NCBI RefSeq assembly: GCF_003473485.1
Contig: NC_053045.1
Span: 63,241,994 to 63,305,993, forward strand
Reading direction: 5' to 3'
Source of the DNA: Medicago truncatula
Lineage: Eukaryota; Streptophyta; Magnoliopsida; Fabales; Fabaceae
DNA length: 64,000 bases
This document shows, one piece after another, positions 21,901 to 35,500 of this stretch. The notes under the pieces are model-generated. The model was not told the origin of the DNA. It ran no database searches and saw nothing but the letters and a program-made list of their open reading frames with translations. A program made the translations under genes and the position numbers. Position 1 is the stretch's first letter. Every line of letters starts with the position of its first letter.

Positions 21901-24425
21901 ATCATAAATTCATAATACTAAAGTGTGGTTTTGGGTTTAGATTTGTATTTGGATATACCTCTGGACAGACGACAACAGCGTTGTGGAGTTCTTTGGAAAG
22001 ATATTTATCGGAGGTTAGCTTTATAATCAAACACTGTTTAACGTTTTACATTTCATACACCTGAGAGCTTACTGCTTAGGTGCGAAGTTTTCCACCTTAA
22101 AATTATACATTGTTGTGTATGCATAGATTTTTTAAAAATGAAATTTTCTTTTCCTTCTTCAGGTGTGTCATTTGTGGCTGCACTAGGCTTTTTACTATAT
22201 GGAGGAAGGTGAGGCTTCTGCATCTTGTCTCACTTGCAATGGTCTATGAAATATTGAAATATCTCTGCAGTGTCTGTCTCATATATTCTCTACTAATTCA
22301 TGGTTGACATGGACCGTCTCTCTTATTAACACCTATTACATATTAAATGTTTCTAGATTATTTTGCATGCTGAGGCATTTCCCAATTGAATCTAAAGGGA
22401 GAAGGAAGAAACTTCATGAGGTATAAGCACTTTCTTCTCAGTGTGCCTATTTGATATTATGCTACCGTGCAATCATGTTCCGCTGCAATACTGAGAAGCT
22501 CATTTGAGTCTCACTTTATTACCCCCAACCCCCTTCTTCTGTAATACGTACTTTTCTTATTAAATTTTTGTTCCCCATGATATTTTAGCACTTTTCCGTA
22601 CGTTTCCAATTTGGCATGTATGAATGTTTCAATCGAAAATGATTGTTCACTTTTCATATGTCTTCATTTCTATTATTTTACTAAATGGATCTTCCAAAAA
22701 CACACACAAAATAAGTTTTGGCAAATGGCGTGGAAGAGTATTTTTCTGGATTAATCATTGCTCTTAAAGTAGGAAAGGATTGAATTTTTCGCATTTGCAA
22801 TAAGTCCAAAATGGCATCATGTGAATTCAATATGAATGATAACTACACCCTCCGGTCACTAATATAATAAAGACCGCATACATCATTAATTGAATGTATC
22901 TAAAAATTAGATTTTTGCTTATATTAGTGACCGGAGGGTGTACTATTTAAATGTTCTGTAAATGGTTAGATGTCAACTGTCTGTTTTGGCCATGATTGAG
23001 AAGACCATTATCTAAATTATCCTTTTTGTTTTTTATCTTCTGTTCTGTTCCAAACATATAACAAAATGAACTGCTATCTCAATATTACTTGTATTCATGT
23101 AACACGGGATGTGTATTACAGGTCGGATCTATTACAGCTATCTGTTTCACCTGTTTTCTAATACGATGTGTTATGGTAACTTCTTTGCCTTTGTTATTTT
23201 CTTTTTTTTTTGAGAGATTGCCTTTGTTATTATAACTATCTTTTTAATATTTCATCAAACATTTTCTTAAGCTTGTATGTGTAAACTGTAAATATGTCAC
23301 CGAGTATAACTATAATTCTTGTCTGCTTGTCACAGACATATCATACCCTGTTGTTATTATGTTATGCCATTAACATGGTGGTCTTCTCCCCTCTGGTTGC
23401 AGCAATATTGATTTCATATATTCTTAGTAGTTGTAAAAAATTTGCTATCTGGTTAATGAAAAATTAGTTTTTTCTTTTGACACTAATAATTGACTTGTAC
23501 AAATAGAGCCAGTTTGGATAAACTTTTTTTAAACAATAATTTCTGATAGAACATAAAATTAGCTTCTTTATCCCAATTTTTCAGAAACTCTCCCATTTAA
23601 CCTTGCTATAATTACTTGTAAGCCTACAAGGAATTTGTCACAAGTAAAAAATAACAACAACAACAACCAATCCTTTTTCCACTAAGTGGGGTACGTATAA
23701 GTAAAAAAAAACGATATCTTATTTTAATTGAGAAGCTCCGATAAGTTAGAAACTAATCCAATTTAAGTCATTATAGAAGACTGTAAATGCATCAATATAT
23801 TTGTTCCCTATGAATCTAAAGGTGACAATTTAGATGTGAAAATCATATAATATGGGTTTGAAATGCAGCACTGTCAAATGTGGTTATAAGCAATTAGTTT
23901 GAAAAGTAGCTAGAGGGAGCACAATAGAAGAACTTAGGTGGTCAGCATGGTAAGAGTGATCAAATGTAAAATAAGTACTACTTTGTATAAATGATTTTTA
24001 GGGAAATGGGTAGGCAGAGGCTTTAAGCCTTTGTCACGACACATGAACTAAAGTTTTACCGTTAAAACAGAATAACAGTTTGTACGGTATTATTACTATT
24101 ATTATTATTCAAACGAAATATTTTCTTTCTTAATCATACTTTTGATGTACGTGCAGGGTTTTTTGTCGGCATTTGATTCAGACACATCTCTTGATGTTTT
24201 GGATCATCCTATTTTAGACTTGGTTTACTACATGGTAAATTGCGAGTATTCCTTTTTGTTGATAGTCACTATAATTTTGAGTTTCTCACTTTCTTGGAAT
24301 CTGGCATTGACTTTTCAAGTTTCAAAATACAGCTGGTTGAGGTCCTGCCTTCAGCTTTAGTGCTCTACATCCTGCGCAAATTGCCTCCGAGGAGGATATC
24401 AGCACAATATCACGCTATTCACTAG
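18910..24425 (+). CDS. TOM1/TOM3/THH1-family multispanning membrane protein
   Basis: Eleven exons (18910-19029, 19100-19190, 19281-19333, 19443-19535, 19881-19952, 21941-22013, 22163-22208, 22357-22420, 23122-23175, 24157-24234, 24333-24425) join in frame to 278 residues. The family has seven predicted membrane helices and is known from Arabidopsis as host factors on vacuolar membranes used by tobamoviruses; the normal cellular role is less clear. Motifs seen: [75 protein letters not shown] and a C-terminal LRKLPPRR. The start is the ATG at 18910, because upstream in-frame sequence is a CT-repeat leader lacking an ATG. Intron 4 begins GCAAGT, not GT (a GC-AG intron). Intron 5 is nearly 2 kb and full of repeats. 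The N-terminus is shorter than in TOM1. No disabling lesion is seen. Confidence 0.9.
20050..20281. repeat. MITE-like element in intron 5 of the TOM1-like gene
   Basis: The left end (TTATGTTTGGATAACTT) pairs with the reverse complement of the right end (GTATGTTTGGTTCCACTT). The interior has repeated AATCAATTCTA motifs. Non-coding. Confidence 0.5.
20321..21228. mobile_element. putative solo LTR in intron 5
   Basis: The segment starts TGTTGTGAAT and ends ATCACTTCTCAACA, giving imperfect TG...CA terminal inverted repeats. The flanks GACTA and AACTA differ by one base. The right part carries several copies of an AAATCGTGTCACGATTTGG-like motif. It separates exons 5 and 6 of the TOM1-like gene without touching coding sequence. 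Confidence 0.45.
22846..22940. mobile_element. Stowaway-like MITE in intron 8
   Basis: The 95-bp element has matching ends (CACCCTCCGGTCACTAATAT and its reverse complement) and TA on both sides. It lies in intron 8 of the TOM1-like gene. Confidence 0.75.
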
Positions 24426-24686
24426 CTGCGTGTTCTTAATTTGCTGATTGGTAATGGTTTTTTATGGTTCTTGGTTCAATACTTTGAAGTTCAATTAGAG
24501 AAACAGATAAAGAAAAAGCATCTCATCTCAATATGGACTCACGGCATCCATTTCAAATACAAATTTTACTCAGGGAAAATACAAATTTTCCATTAACCCT
24601 TATCTCAGGGAAAATACAAATTTGTTTATACAGGCTGAATGTTAGTTTGAGGTACAGACTTGCAGTGATGCATCCATTTCATTCGG

Positions 24687-24716
24687 TTTGCCATTATTAT
24701 TATTATTATTATTATT
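24687..24716. repeat. (ATT)n microsatellite
   Basis: A run of about nine ATT units lies about 260 bases downstream of the TOM1-like stop codon. Confidence 0.85.
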
Positions 24717-24961
24717 TAAGCTCTTTTTAATTACTATAGACATATACATTATCAGTTAATATTTCACATAGATGTTGGCATCTCACAAAGATATAACTTA
24801 CAAATCGTAATTAATAGTATTAGACACAAACATAAAATATATATGATTTGAAGGCATTCTTGCTCTATATGGTTGGATGTATAATATTCACCGACAATGA
24901 CAAAAAGCAAATTGATGTGATATTTCTTGAGGCGTTGCGGGATCTTGACACTCTTCATTAG

Positions 24962-25103
24962 GGGTAGCATTTAGGTGACATAGAGTTGAGTGACATTGGT
25001 CAATCACAATGTCACAATGCTTGTGAAAGAGAGAGAGACACAAGCATTGTGACATTGTGATTGACCAATGTCACTCAACTCTATGTCACCCAAGTGATAT
25101 CCC
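24962..25103. mobile_element. hAT-like hairpin MITE, 142 bp
   Basis: The arms of about 60 bases are nearly perfect inverted copies (core GGTGACATAGAGTTGAGTGA) around a short purine-rich loop (AAAGAGAGAGAGA). The 8-bp duplication TTCATTAG is exact on both sides (24954-24961 and 25104-25111), as expected for hAT elements. Any transcript across it would fold into a long hairpin. Confidence 0.85.
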
Positions 25104-25718
25104 TTCATTAGTGGTCATTGGGTGATGACATTGAGTTATATTTACCATCATCTATCTGAGGCTAGTCGTTACACGATTACTTCGATGAGCAGATACATGA
25201 CCATACTACATCTAATAATTCAATTGATTTTATCTGTGTTTATCATCAAACTGTTAGATGGCTTAATTTTTATGAGTCATACATAAATAGAGGTGGAAAT
25301 ATAGGATGAGTTAGGATTTGAAAGGTCTAAGTCTTAATTGTCAAAAAATTTAAGGCATAATTTTGACCTACGACATGTCATATGCTTACTTTTTAGGCTC
25401 GAATATGGGTTTCTAAAAGCCTGTCATAGTCTGTTGACCTGTTTAAAAATCTATTTCTTATGATACTAATAGACTGATGAAATTAAAATCTATTTCTTAT
25501 GATACTAATATATCGATGAATTTTTAGAGAACTTGATTATATATTATATCATGTTTTAATTATAATTTATAATAGAGACATTTAAGTATGCAAAAAGCTA
25601 ATGTGTACGAATTAACTTAAATTACTAAAAAGTTTAACAAATTTAAGATTGTATACAAAGTATAAAGTGAAATTTGCATATATTTAGAAACGGATGAAGT
25701 ATATTATAATAATAAATA

Positions 25719-25876
25719 GGAGAATGTTAAACAGTGTCTTAGGATATTGGTTAAGCAACTAAAACAAGTAACTTTTTATAAAAAGTTGTGTAATTATAAC
25801 TTAATCAAAAGTCAAAACTTATATTTTCAAGACAAATTTTTCATTTATAGTTTCCTTAACCAATGCCCTCATATTT
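25719..25876. repeat. palindromic MITE, copy A
   Basis: Ends carry ATGTTAAACAGTGTC and ATTGGTTAAG on the left and their inverted counterparts (CTTAACCAATGCCCTC) on the right. Related copies occur at 55004-55187 and 61708-61885. The surrounding spacer (25104-26559) otherwise holds only a roughly 40-bp two-copy repeat (ATCTATTTCTTATGATACTA at about 25449 and 25489). Confidence 0.6.
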
Positions 25877-26521
25877 ACTTAAGTAGATCTCCGTACTAGA
25901 CTAAAAGACTTTTTTAATGGCTTGTGACTTGATTTTTTTTTTAAGTTAAATAGACTTCTATTAAAAAAATTAGGCTTTTTTTATTTAGAAAAAAGCGTTT
26001 GACCTGACTTATCGTAGGTTAGACTGTAGGTCAGTCTAACCTATTTTAACTTTTTGCATATAAGAAAGGAGCAATGTTATGTGCCGCGGAAAAAATGTGG
26101 TGCGAATTAGCATGTGCAAAAATTTAAGGAAATTGTAACCTAAGCACGTTACTTGCATTAGTCTTAATATAAACATATTTCTTCGGTTTTAAAATACATG
26201 TCACAGTTAACCACAACACACATGTCAATACACAACTTTGATAATTAATATCTATAAAAAAATTGATATTTTGAAAATATTTATCGAGACAAATCAAACA
26301 ACATCTTACATACTAACATTTGTATTTATATATTAATTAAAAAATATGATGAAAGTAATATATTGTAAAACTTAAAAATATTTTTTTTTTTTTTTTTTGT
26401 AAGAAAAAGAAAATGTTAACGTTGGGGTTTGGGCTGGTATTGCATCTACCCGCTATCCTCCACACAACCATTTGAAATTCGAAATTCAAAACACCTCTGA
26501 ACTGAACAATACCCAATCTTG

Positions 26522-26543
26522 AATCTTCTTCTTCTTCTTCTTC
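26522..26543. repeat. (CTT)n tract in the ASPM-like leader
   Basis: A short CTT repeat lies just upstream of the ATG at 26560. A run of T residues (26381-26398) lies further upstream in the presumed promoter. Confidence 0.7.
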
Positions 26544-26559
26544 CAGATTCGAAAAATCA

Positions 26560-29500
26560 ATGGAAGAAGGTAACAACAACAACGAGCTTCCATGTCCATC
26601 ACCTTCACCTTTTCGCTCTTCTTCACTTTTCAAAGACATTTCTAACTTCAAAACCCCCAAACGCGCTTCTTCTTCTTCTTCTTTTCTCTCTCAACAACAT
26701 ACTCCTCAAACTCAATTTTTCACCGCTTCCAAATCCAAACACACCACAACACTCCCGAGGAGGCCGAGACTCAAAGAAAATCATACCATTTCAACTGCTT
26801 CAAAGAAACTCAAAGCTTTTCAACTCGAACAATCTCACTCCTCCAGAATCGAACAAATCAAACAACAACAATCGCTTAAATCGTTAGCCAAATCACTCAC
26901 TGTTTGGCTTAATTTCCTTCTCGAATCACCTGCTTCTTGCGGTTGCGATGTTTCAATCGCCGGTGGAAGTCAGATCGCAGATGCTTCTCCGGTGACGAGT
27001 AAGGGGAAACGTGATAATGTTCCGGGAAATTCATTTGGAGTTGATTCTACTTGGAGAACTCCGAAACGACAGAGGAAGACGACGATGACAACTTCTTCGT
27101 CGCGTTTTGGTAAGGAGAATGTGTCTGCTGTGGATATGCAGAATTCATCGTTTTCGCGTTTGAAGGATTCTTTGAAGGATGTATGTAGCTTCGATGATTT
27201 TAAGCAGCGGATGAGTGTTTATTTGAGTCTCGGAACTTGTGAAGATATTTTCCATGTCATGAATCAAGTCACTAAGGTTTGTTTTCTCTCTTCCACATGC
27301 TTTGCTTGAAATTTGAATTATCGTGTACTCTATCTGTTTCAAAATGAATGTTGTTCAGGTTTCTAGAGACATATTAAGAAATGCAATGATGAACAAATAG
27401 ATAATGATTATTTTACCAAATTATCCTTATTAATTATAGGTGGCTTTTCTGCTATCATAAATGCCAAGTAGAAGTGATGCTTATAGATAGTGTACATGGA
27501 TGGAAGGTACAATTGGAAAGAAATACAATTAGTATTGCATTGAAAATCGAAAATGACATTCATTTTGAAACAACTTTTTTGTTGAAGTGACACTTATTTT
27601 GAAACAGATGGAGTACTTGTTGAATCTGACACACATTTTTATTTATGTTGTTTTGTTTATCAGACAATTGATGAAGGAAGGCTAAATATGAAGGCACATT
27701 GCCCGATCGTGACGGATTTAGGGTTGAAGGATAAGGCCATAAAAGTCCTTATGTGTTATAATCCAAGTTGGCTGCGAATTGGTTTATATATAATTTTCGG
27801 TGGGGACTCTTTAGTGTCAAATGGGGATGGTGATTCTGACAAAGATGTTACATTTTTAAAAATGGTCATTGATAAACTGTTTTTTACACACGAAGGTTTC
27901 GCAAAATCATATGCATATAACAAGATGGTTGAAGGAGTTTATAGGTCTGGTTACTATGAAAATTTGGGGAATGTGATTTTGAAGAGAATACTGTTGCTTG
28001 TGCTTATACTTGATAAAGCTAAGTGTCAAAGTTGCCTCCCGATTGAGTATGGTATTGACGGACTGGACAGTGGTTCCCCTTTATTATTCAAAGCAGAATC
28101 TTGGGTTAAAGCAAGTAGTCAAGTGATCCAGGGTAAGTATTTGTTAATGGTTTAGGTGTGGTTAATATTTTTGTGACAGCTGTTTCTACAGTTTAAGGAT
28201 GACTTTCTCTCTTTTTGATTGCAAAATTAGAATTTCTGTCATCTGATGTAATGCGCGGAGAAGGCAATCTTCTAACACATCTGGTTATTTTAGGTTACAA
28301 ACTAACTCACCAACAGGTTCGTATATCTTCTATGTGTTGTGCTCATTTACTTGTGTTAGGTTGTATATTAGTATGAGAACAAATAAGCTAGCATCTGCAA
28401 CATCTTTTGTTGAGGAGGTCTTGGTCTATTATGACAATAGTAGATGATCCACTTTAATGTTTATGCTGTCGTTTGTGAAGAAGGGCATCTTATCAAGTTC
28501 TAGATATGTTGTACATAAATTTTAATCTGATTGTTTTATGACTTTGTAGGGACCTCTTGTTGAGTATGATTTCCGAGTCAAGGATTTATTTATAGATCTC
28601 CAAGATGGGCTAAAATTGTGTAGAGCTATTCATCTCTTGCAAAATGATTCTTCTATACTCAAGGTATTATATCCAACCCCAATTTTAATATTTTTCTGGA
28701 TAGTCCAATTATTTTAGAATTTTGATTCAGTGTCATTGTATGGACAGAAAATTGCAGTTCCTTCTGACACCCGTAAGAAAAATATGGTAAACAGTGGTGT
28801 TGCCCTACAATATCTTAGACTAGCCGGGGTCTCACTACTTGATGAAGACGGCACAATGATTGTAGCAGATGATATTGTTAATGGAGACAGAGAACTCACA
28901 ATTTCTTTACTCTGGAATATGTTCATTCACTTGCAGGTTTGAGCTCTATATTACCTTATTTTTTAGTTTCTGTAATATAATTACCTTTGGACTTGATTAT
29001 CTTTAACTCGTAACCTGGTTAGTAACACAATTTCCCGTTTCATCGGAATCGCAGCTACCTTTGTTGGTTGATAAAACAAGTTTAGTTGGGGAAATTTCAA
29101 AAATTCGCGGACTTGGCACGGTATGTTGTGTTTTGATTTAATTGTTATAGCAGAATCTATGCTCTTCTTGTTTTCTCAAAGCTCGTAACTTCTTTTAATA
29201 CTTGAGTTTTGATTTTCTTTACTACCTTACAGGAACTCATGACCGGTGCAAATTCTAGTTCTCTGGAATTGCTTTTGAAATGGATTCAGGTACAACCAAG
29301 TAACTTTACATCTACCCTGTAGATTTCCTTCAGAAATAGACAATGCTGTGAATCATTAATTCAATTTATATAAATGTATGCTTTCTAAGCTTCCCAATAC
29401 CCACACACAATTCACTCTACTGCCCGACAGCTTATGGTATGATATGAGAATTAGTAAAGCGCGATTATAGAATGCATAGTAATAGTAATTTTACTAGATG

Positions 29501-32500
29501 TTTTTTACAAGAGGATCATTAGTAATATTCTTTATGCCATAATTTTTTTTGAACATGATATTTCTTGTAGTTTTATCTTAACGGTTGCATAGATTGTCTT
29601 TCTTGTTCTAAACTGTTACTGACTTCCTTTTGTTCTGTGACACTTTTTTTAATAGTGTGTTACACTTTCTTTCAACTTTGGTTGCAAAAATTATTTCTTG
29701 ATCTTTTCTGCAATTAATGTTAGCCACTTATTTACTTTTTTTATTAGTGTGGTACACTTTCTTTTAACTTTGGTTGCAAAAATTATTTCTTGATCTTTTC
29801 TGCAATTAATATTAGCCGCTTATTTTTTGCAGGCTGTTTGTGACCATTATAACTGCCCAGTTGACAATTTTCACTCCCTTGTTGATGGCAAAGCAATCTG
29901 GTGCTTACTTGATCATTACTTCCAGAAGGAACTTCACAATGTTTGTTCGTTGAAGGTCTTCAAATTCTTTAGATCCCTTCTCAGTGCTGATAATTATTTC
30001 TTGTTTGTTAGCTTTAATTTTCAATTCTTTTACAGGAATTTTATGAAAAAAGTGGCAAGACATCAATTATGTCAGTGAATGAGTATTCAGATGCACTGTA
30101 CAATTTCATATTGTCCCAGAAATTGACCACATTACTGGGGAATTTTCCTGAGGTAAATACCCTAATTTGTGCTAACTTGCATGCATATGATGGAATTATT
30201 GTCAAGACATGATCGCATGATTCATATCTCATATATTGGTAGTACTGATAGCAACATGTTGTTATTGATGTAGTGTCTAACCGATGTAATCTAGTATTAA
30301 ATACTAGTCCTGTTTCAAACCCATCAAGGTAGAACCACAAAATGCCCCTGTTCTCGAGGGATACAAATTGAATTTTTTATATCTAACACACTCGTATAGA
30401 CCATTTATTGGGATTTGGGATTGAACTTTGACAAAATCACAAGTTTTAAAAAATATCTGCTATAAATAAAATAAAGTCTGACTACAAGTATTGGTTTTGA
30501 ATTATCAAACTTTGGGCTGATTAAGGAGTGGTCATTTCCGTAGTTGTGTCGTAGGTTGTGGGATGGGAGATTACCAACATAATTAAGTGGATGTGGTGAG
30601 TTTATTTGGGCGTATCTTATGACATGAGCATTTGCGTAAATATTTGGAAGAGTTTATGAAAATAAATTGTGATATGTGCATAAGTTTTTTTTTTTGTTAC
30701 TCTCACAAGGTCCCCATAATAGCCTATAAAATAAATAGTGTCCCAGCTAGGTTAATCAACAATCTAGTAAACGATTCTCAAGTTGCCCCAACTGATTCAT
30801 CCGATGACTGATTTATACAATTAGATCAGGCGTTTATTAAACACACACAATCTTATAGTGAAAACCTGAATTTATTATTAACTATAAGGTTATCTAAGAA
30901 GATTATTGAAATAAGCTCGTTGGTCCTAAGCTATTTTTGGAACATTTACCAAATGCTTGCTTGAATTCTTAGGTCACCAGGCATGTTGAAATAAGCTATA
31001 ATGTATGGTTTTGATCTAACCACTTCTGCCCAAGCAGATTCAACTTTTGTCATGTCTAGTTCTAAATCTATTCTAAACAACTCCAAAACATTCTGTACTT
31101 ATTTATTTATTTATTATTTATGCATGAGAATCACATATATTCAGCGTTGAATCCTTTTCAAGGTTGAAATAGAACTAGATTAGTGAAATAAAATTGACAG
31201 GCATTTTGAAATTGCATCAAAATATGTAATCACTATGGTAGTATATAACCTATAGTAAAGAAGAATTGTGTATGTACTTTGTCATTTGATATAACTTATA
31301 ACCTATTTTATGTGCCAAACTGCACCCCCCTTACACTTGAAAGTTCATAATTCACCAAGAATGCACCTTACAAAAATAATACAATGCAAGCAGTAAATTT
31401 GAATCCCTTGAAAAGAAAAAAAAAGTTCAGTAAATTTGAAGTTATGTTACTATCAGTCCTCAACTATTAGTAGGATGATGGAATTTCGGTCTATTATTCT
31501 ATAGGTACTTCAGATTAGTGAGCTACTTCAATATAATGGTGCTTGCAGCGATCGAAGTGTGGTGATATTGGTTGTTTTCCTGGCAAGCCAGTTATTTGTC
31601 AAGGAAAAAGTGGTAAGCAGAACCAAAATTATTGTCATGATACTGTCATATTCTAGAAATTATGTTAAAATTTCACTTTCTTTGTTCCAGGACAACTTAA
31701 ATTTTCATAAGCTATTAGGTTATGACTGCCAAAACACAAATCGCAGGAACTTGAGGACTGTACAGTGCCATTCCCGTTCTGAATCAGCACAAAAACCTTA
31801 TGATTCAGATGTGGGTGACAATGAAGGTTTGTTGTCGACTCTTTGGTGGTGTGAACTTTAATTATTTATTATGCATATGCATGTCATTTGTTTGAATTTC
31901 TTGTATTATAAATATATGAATATGATTTTGACGCATGCAATAAATTTTGCATTTATGAAACTAAATCCCTTTATTAAATGGTTCTGCCACTGTCACCAAC
32001 TTCTGAATACTTATGAAGGCTTTATTGTGATGGTAGTTGTATCAGTTGGATTTATATGACTAGACTCAAGAATAGAAGTGAAAAAGAATAATTATTTCTG
32101 TTTATTTTTTAAAAAAGTAACAGACTGGTTGAACTTGAAATTGGGCTTTATCTTTGAAATATTTGATCTCTATATATATTTTTATCTTGGAACTGTTGCT
32201 AGACTACTTGCATTTCATGCATTTTGTGATAGGCAACAGTGTACTGTCCTTCATTTTTGTGTGTTAGGCAATATTCTCTTATTGGCTGCGTTTGTGTCCC
32301 AGTGCAAAACATCTTAAATTAATTATAAGAACATTACGATCTTATTCAAGAAAAGTATTTGATTTTCTTGATTCATTTTGTATATATTTTTAATCAAAGT
32401 CTTGTGATTTATTAAGATAGATACGGCAAGAAAATTCAAGGCCATTCAGACTTGGTGGCAAGATATGGCTGATCGAAACTGTATTATGCAGCCAACTATC

Positions 32501-35500
32501 TCTATTTTGCAGACATCTATGACCACAGAATGCAACACTTCTGTTAGAAGAGGTAAACCTATTGTGGCTTTCTTGCTCGTTTTGCTACTATGTCACCATA
32601 CAAACATTTACCACAGCAATGAAATGGAAAGAAAAAAAAGAAAAAATACTATATATAGTGGATTTTTAAATTCTAGATATGTATGCCGGAAATTACTAAC
32701 AAGTTGAAATAAAACCATCCCTAGTTTTTTTTCTCATTAATTCCTAATTTGCATTTATTTATGATGGATCTGAATGGGTTTTTGCATACTTGCATTTATT
32801 TTTCTTTATCCTGACCATTGCTTAATAAAAACGGTTGGTATTTTTGTTTTGTCAAATATTGGCGCTAGAAACTTATAGCATAACAAAATTTAGGCAAACT
32901 GCTACTGTTCTGCAATTTAGTACAAAAGTTGGTGTCAAATAGTGGTGCTATAGCATTGTAGCATAGCATACTTTGAACAAACCACTATTTTGCTTGATCT
33001 GTGATTGACAACACCAGTATGATTGTTTTTCACTATGGTACAGCTTATTGACCCATTGTAACTCCAAGCTATACTTTTTTTGTAATTAAAATTTGTTTTC
33101 TTGTTGACAATGGTAAATTTGTTTTTCAGAAAATGCTGCAAGAACAATACAATCACGTATCCGAGGACTGGTTGTACACCGCAAGTTTCACAAGATGGTA
33201 AATAGTGTTACCCTTTTGCAGACCGTTTTCAGAGCTTGGCTGAAAGTGAGGCAGGAGTCGGTCTGCATTATATTCACTACCGGTCCAATCTATGATTTCT
33301 CATGTGGTATGTAGTTTATTATTTAACCTCATGAATTTATTGGTATTATGTTTCATTACTTATTGGCACGTGTTATTTCACACAGAAATATTGAAGAAAT
33401 CCGAAGTATACGAGAAGTATGTCATGCTTTTCTACCAAAGGCATTCTTTTTTGAGGTTGAAAAGATCAGCGCAGCTTATCCAGCAAGCAGTGAGGAGTTG
33501 GTTCTATTGGAGGGCTCGACAAGGATGTAGAAGTCCTGACCTCTTGACTGCAGACACTGTGAATGCTGCCACTTCTATTCAGAAATTCCTTCGTGGTTGG
33601 ATGGCACGATCTAGATATATTTATCTGCTAGATCAAAAAGAGAAAACTCTACATTTAGCCGAACAGAAACTTATCTTTGATCTTAAAACAAAGGCAGCCA
33701 TTGGCATTCAGGTTGCTTGGAAAAACTACATACGTTGCAAGTCTACTAGGAAGGAGCACTTGTTTGCAACTAAAATTCAATGTAATTTCCGTAGGTGGTT
33801 ATTGAGAAAACGATTTATAAATCAGATTCAAGCTGTCATAAAGATTCAATCATATTTTCGAATGTGGAGATGTGTGATTGCTATTCAGAACTTCAAAACC
33901 ATGTCTAAGGCTGCTATTGTCATTCAATCTTTTTTCCGTGGATGGATTGCTCGGAAGAATGCTTGTGCTCGTAAGAATCAAATTGTTGAGATTCAAGTAA
34001 GACATTTGCTTGTGTTCTTTTGTTCATAATCTTGTTTCTTTTTGCATATACTTTGTACGACTTTCTGGTAAAGCACGAAAATATTAATGAGTTATTGTGG
34101 TGTTACATTTATTAGAATTTTTAGCCACTGAATGTTAGTTATACATATGTTAGAATGAATACTTGTCAACACGGAGTCCCAAATCAGCTCTTTGTTGGAC
34201 TTTCCCCATTTATGTTTATTCTGTGAAATTACTAATTCAGTTATCATTCTAGTCAGGTTTTCAAAATTTTAGAGAAATGCCTTGCATTTTCTGAGGTTTT
34301 ACTTTTAGAATAATATGTTGTTTGCAATTTGAATGATTCCAGAGGCATTGCCGTGGTTGGCTTGTGAAACGGAATTTCTTGTTTCAAAGAGATGCTATAG
34401 TAAAGATCCAGAGTGTCAGTCGAAGTTTGAAATGCCAGAAGACACTCAATTGTCAGAAAGATGCTGCACTGGAGATCCAGCGCTTCATCAGGGGACATTT
34501 AACCCGAAATCGGCTATTAGGTTATTATTTGATAGTTTAGTATTTGCAAATCTAATTTCTCTTTAATTGTGGTTTCATAATATCTTGCCTACATTATTAT
34601 CTCATGTTGTGGTATAGGTAGTGCTTTAAGGTTACTTTCAGCTGATACTGGTAGTTGCATTTCAAGACCAGCTGGCTTATGTAGTTTTCAACTTGAAGCA
34701 TTCATGTTCGCAGTAGTGAAATTGCAACGGTGGTGGAGGGGTCTCTTGTTGCTTAAATTAATGACTAGATCGGCCATCATAATTCAATCTTGTACTCGTG
34801 GGTGGATAGCCAGACGGAAGGCCATAGTTGAGACACAGAATATTAATGTCATGGAAGTATGATATTCTATTTGTTATCATTATATGCTACTTTCTGTCCA
34901 AAAAAATCATGATATAATTCTCTTCCGTTCTTTTGTTTGTCTGTTTATTAGCTCATGGTAATTTTGAGTGAGGTAATACACTTGTAACGATTTATAGATG
35001 TAGTAATAACTGGAGCAGATATGACTTTTGTATATGATATGCTATGGTTTATCACTATTGGGAAAAATCCAAGTCCCACATTAGATAGATATGACTCTTG
35101 ATAAGAGCACTCCTCACCTTACAAGACCAATAGGCCCAAATTTCAACATGGTGTCAAAGCCTATCGATTCGGGCTACCTAACTATCCACACACCAAGCCC
35201 AATAGTGCTGGCCCAACCACAAGTCCCACATTGGATAGATAGGAAGAGCACTCATCACCGTACAAGGGTTTTGTGAAGTTGTGTTAGGCCCAACCACAAA
35301 TTCTAAGAAATACTAAATGTGATAGGGAGAAAATTGATGTCTAGAGGTCGAAATTTGTAATGGTTTATCACGATTCACATCCTAACTCTCTAACTAACAC
35401 AGCCTAATTATTTCAAACTATCTAGTTACTTGAGCTACAACCAATTTGGGTAGGGTTTCCTTAAAGCTCCAAATGATTTGTGATGTATATTTGCTTTTCG

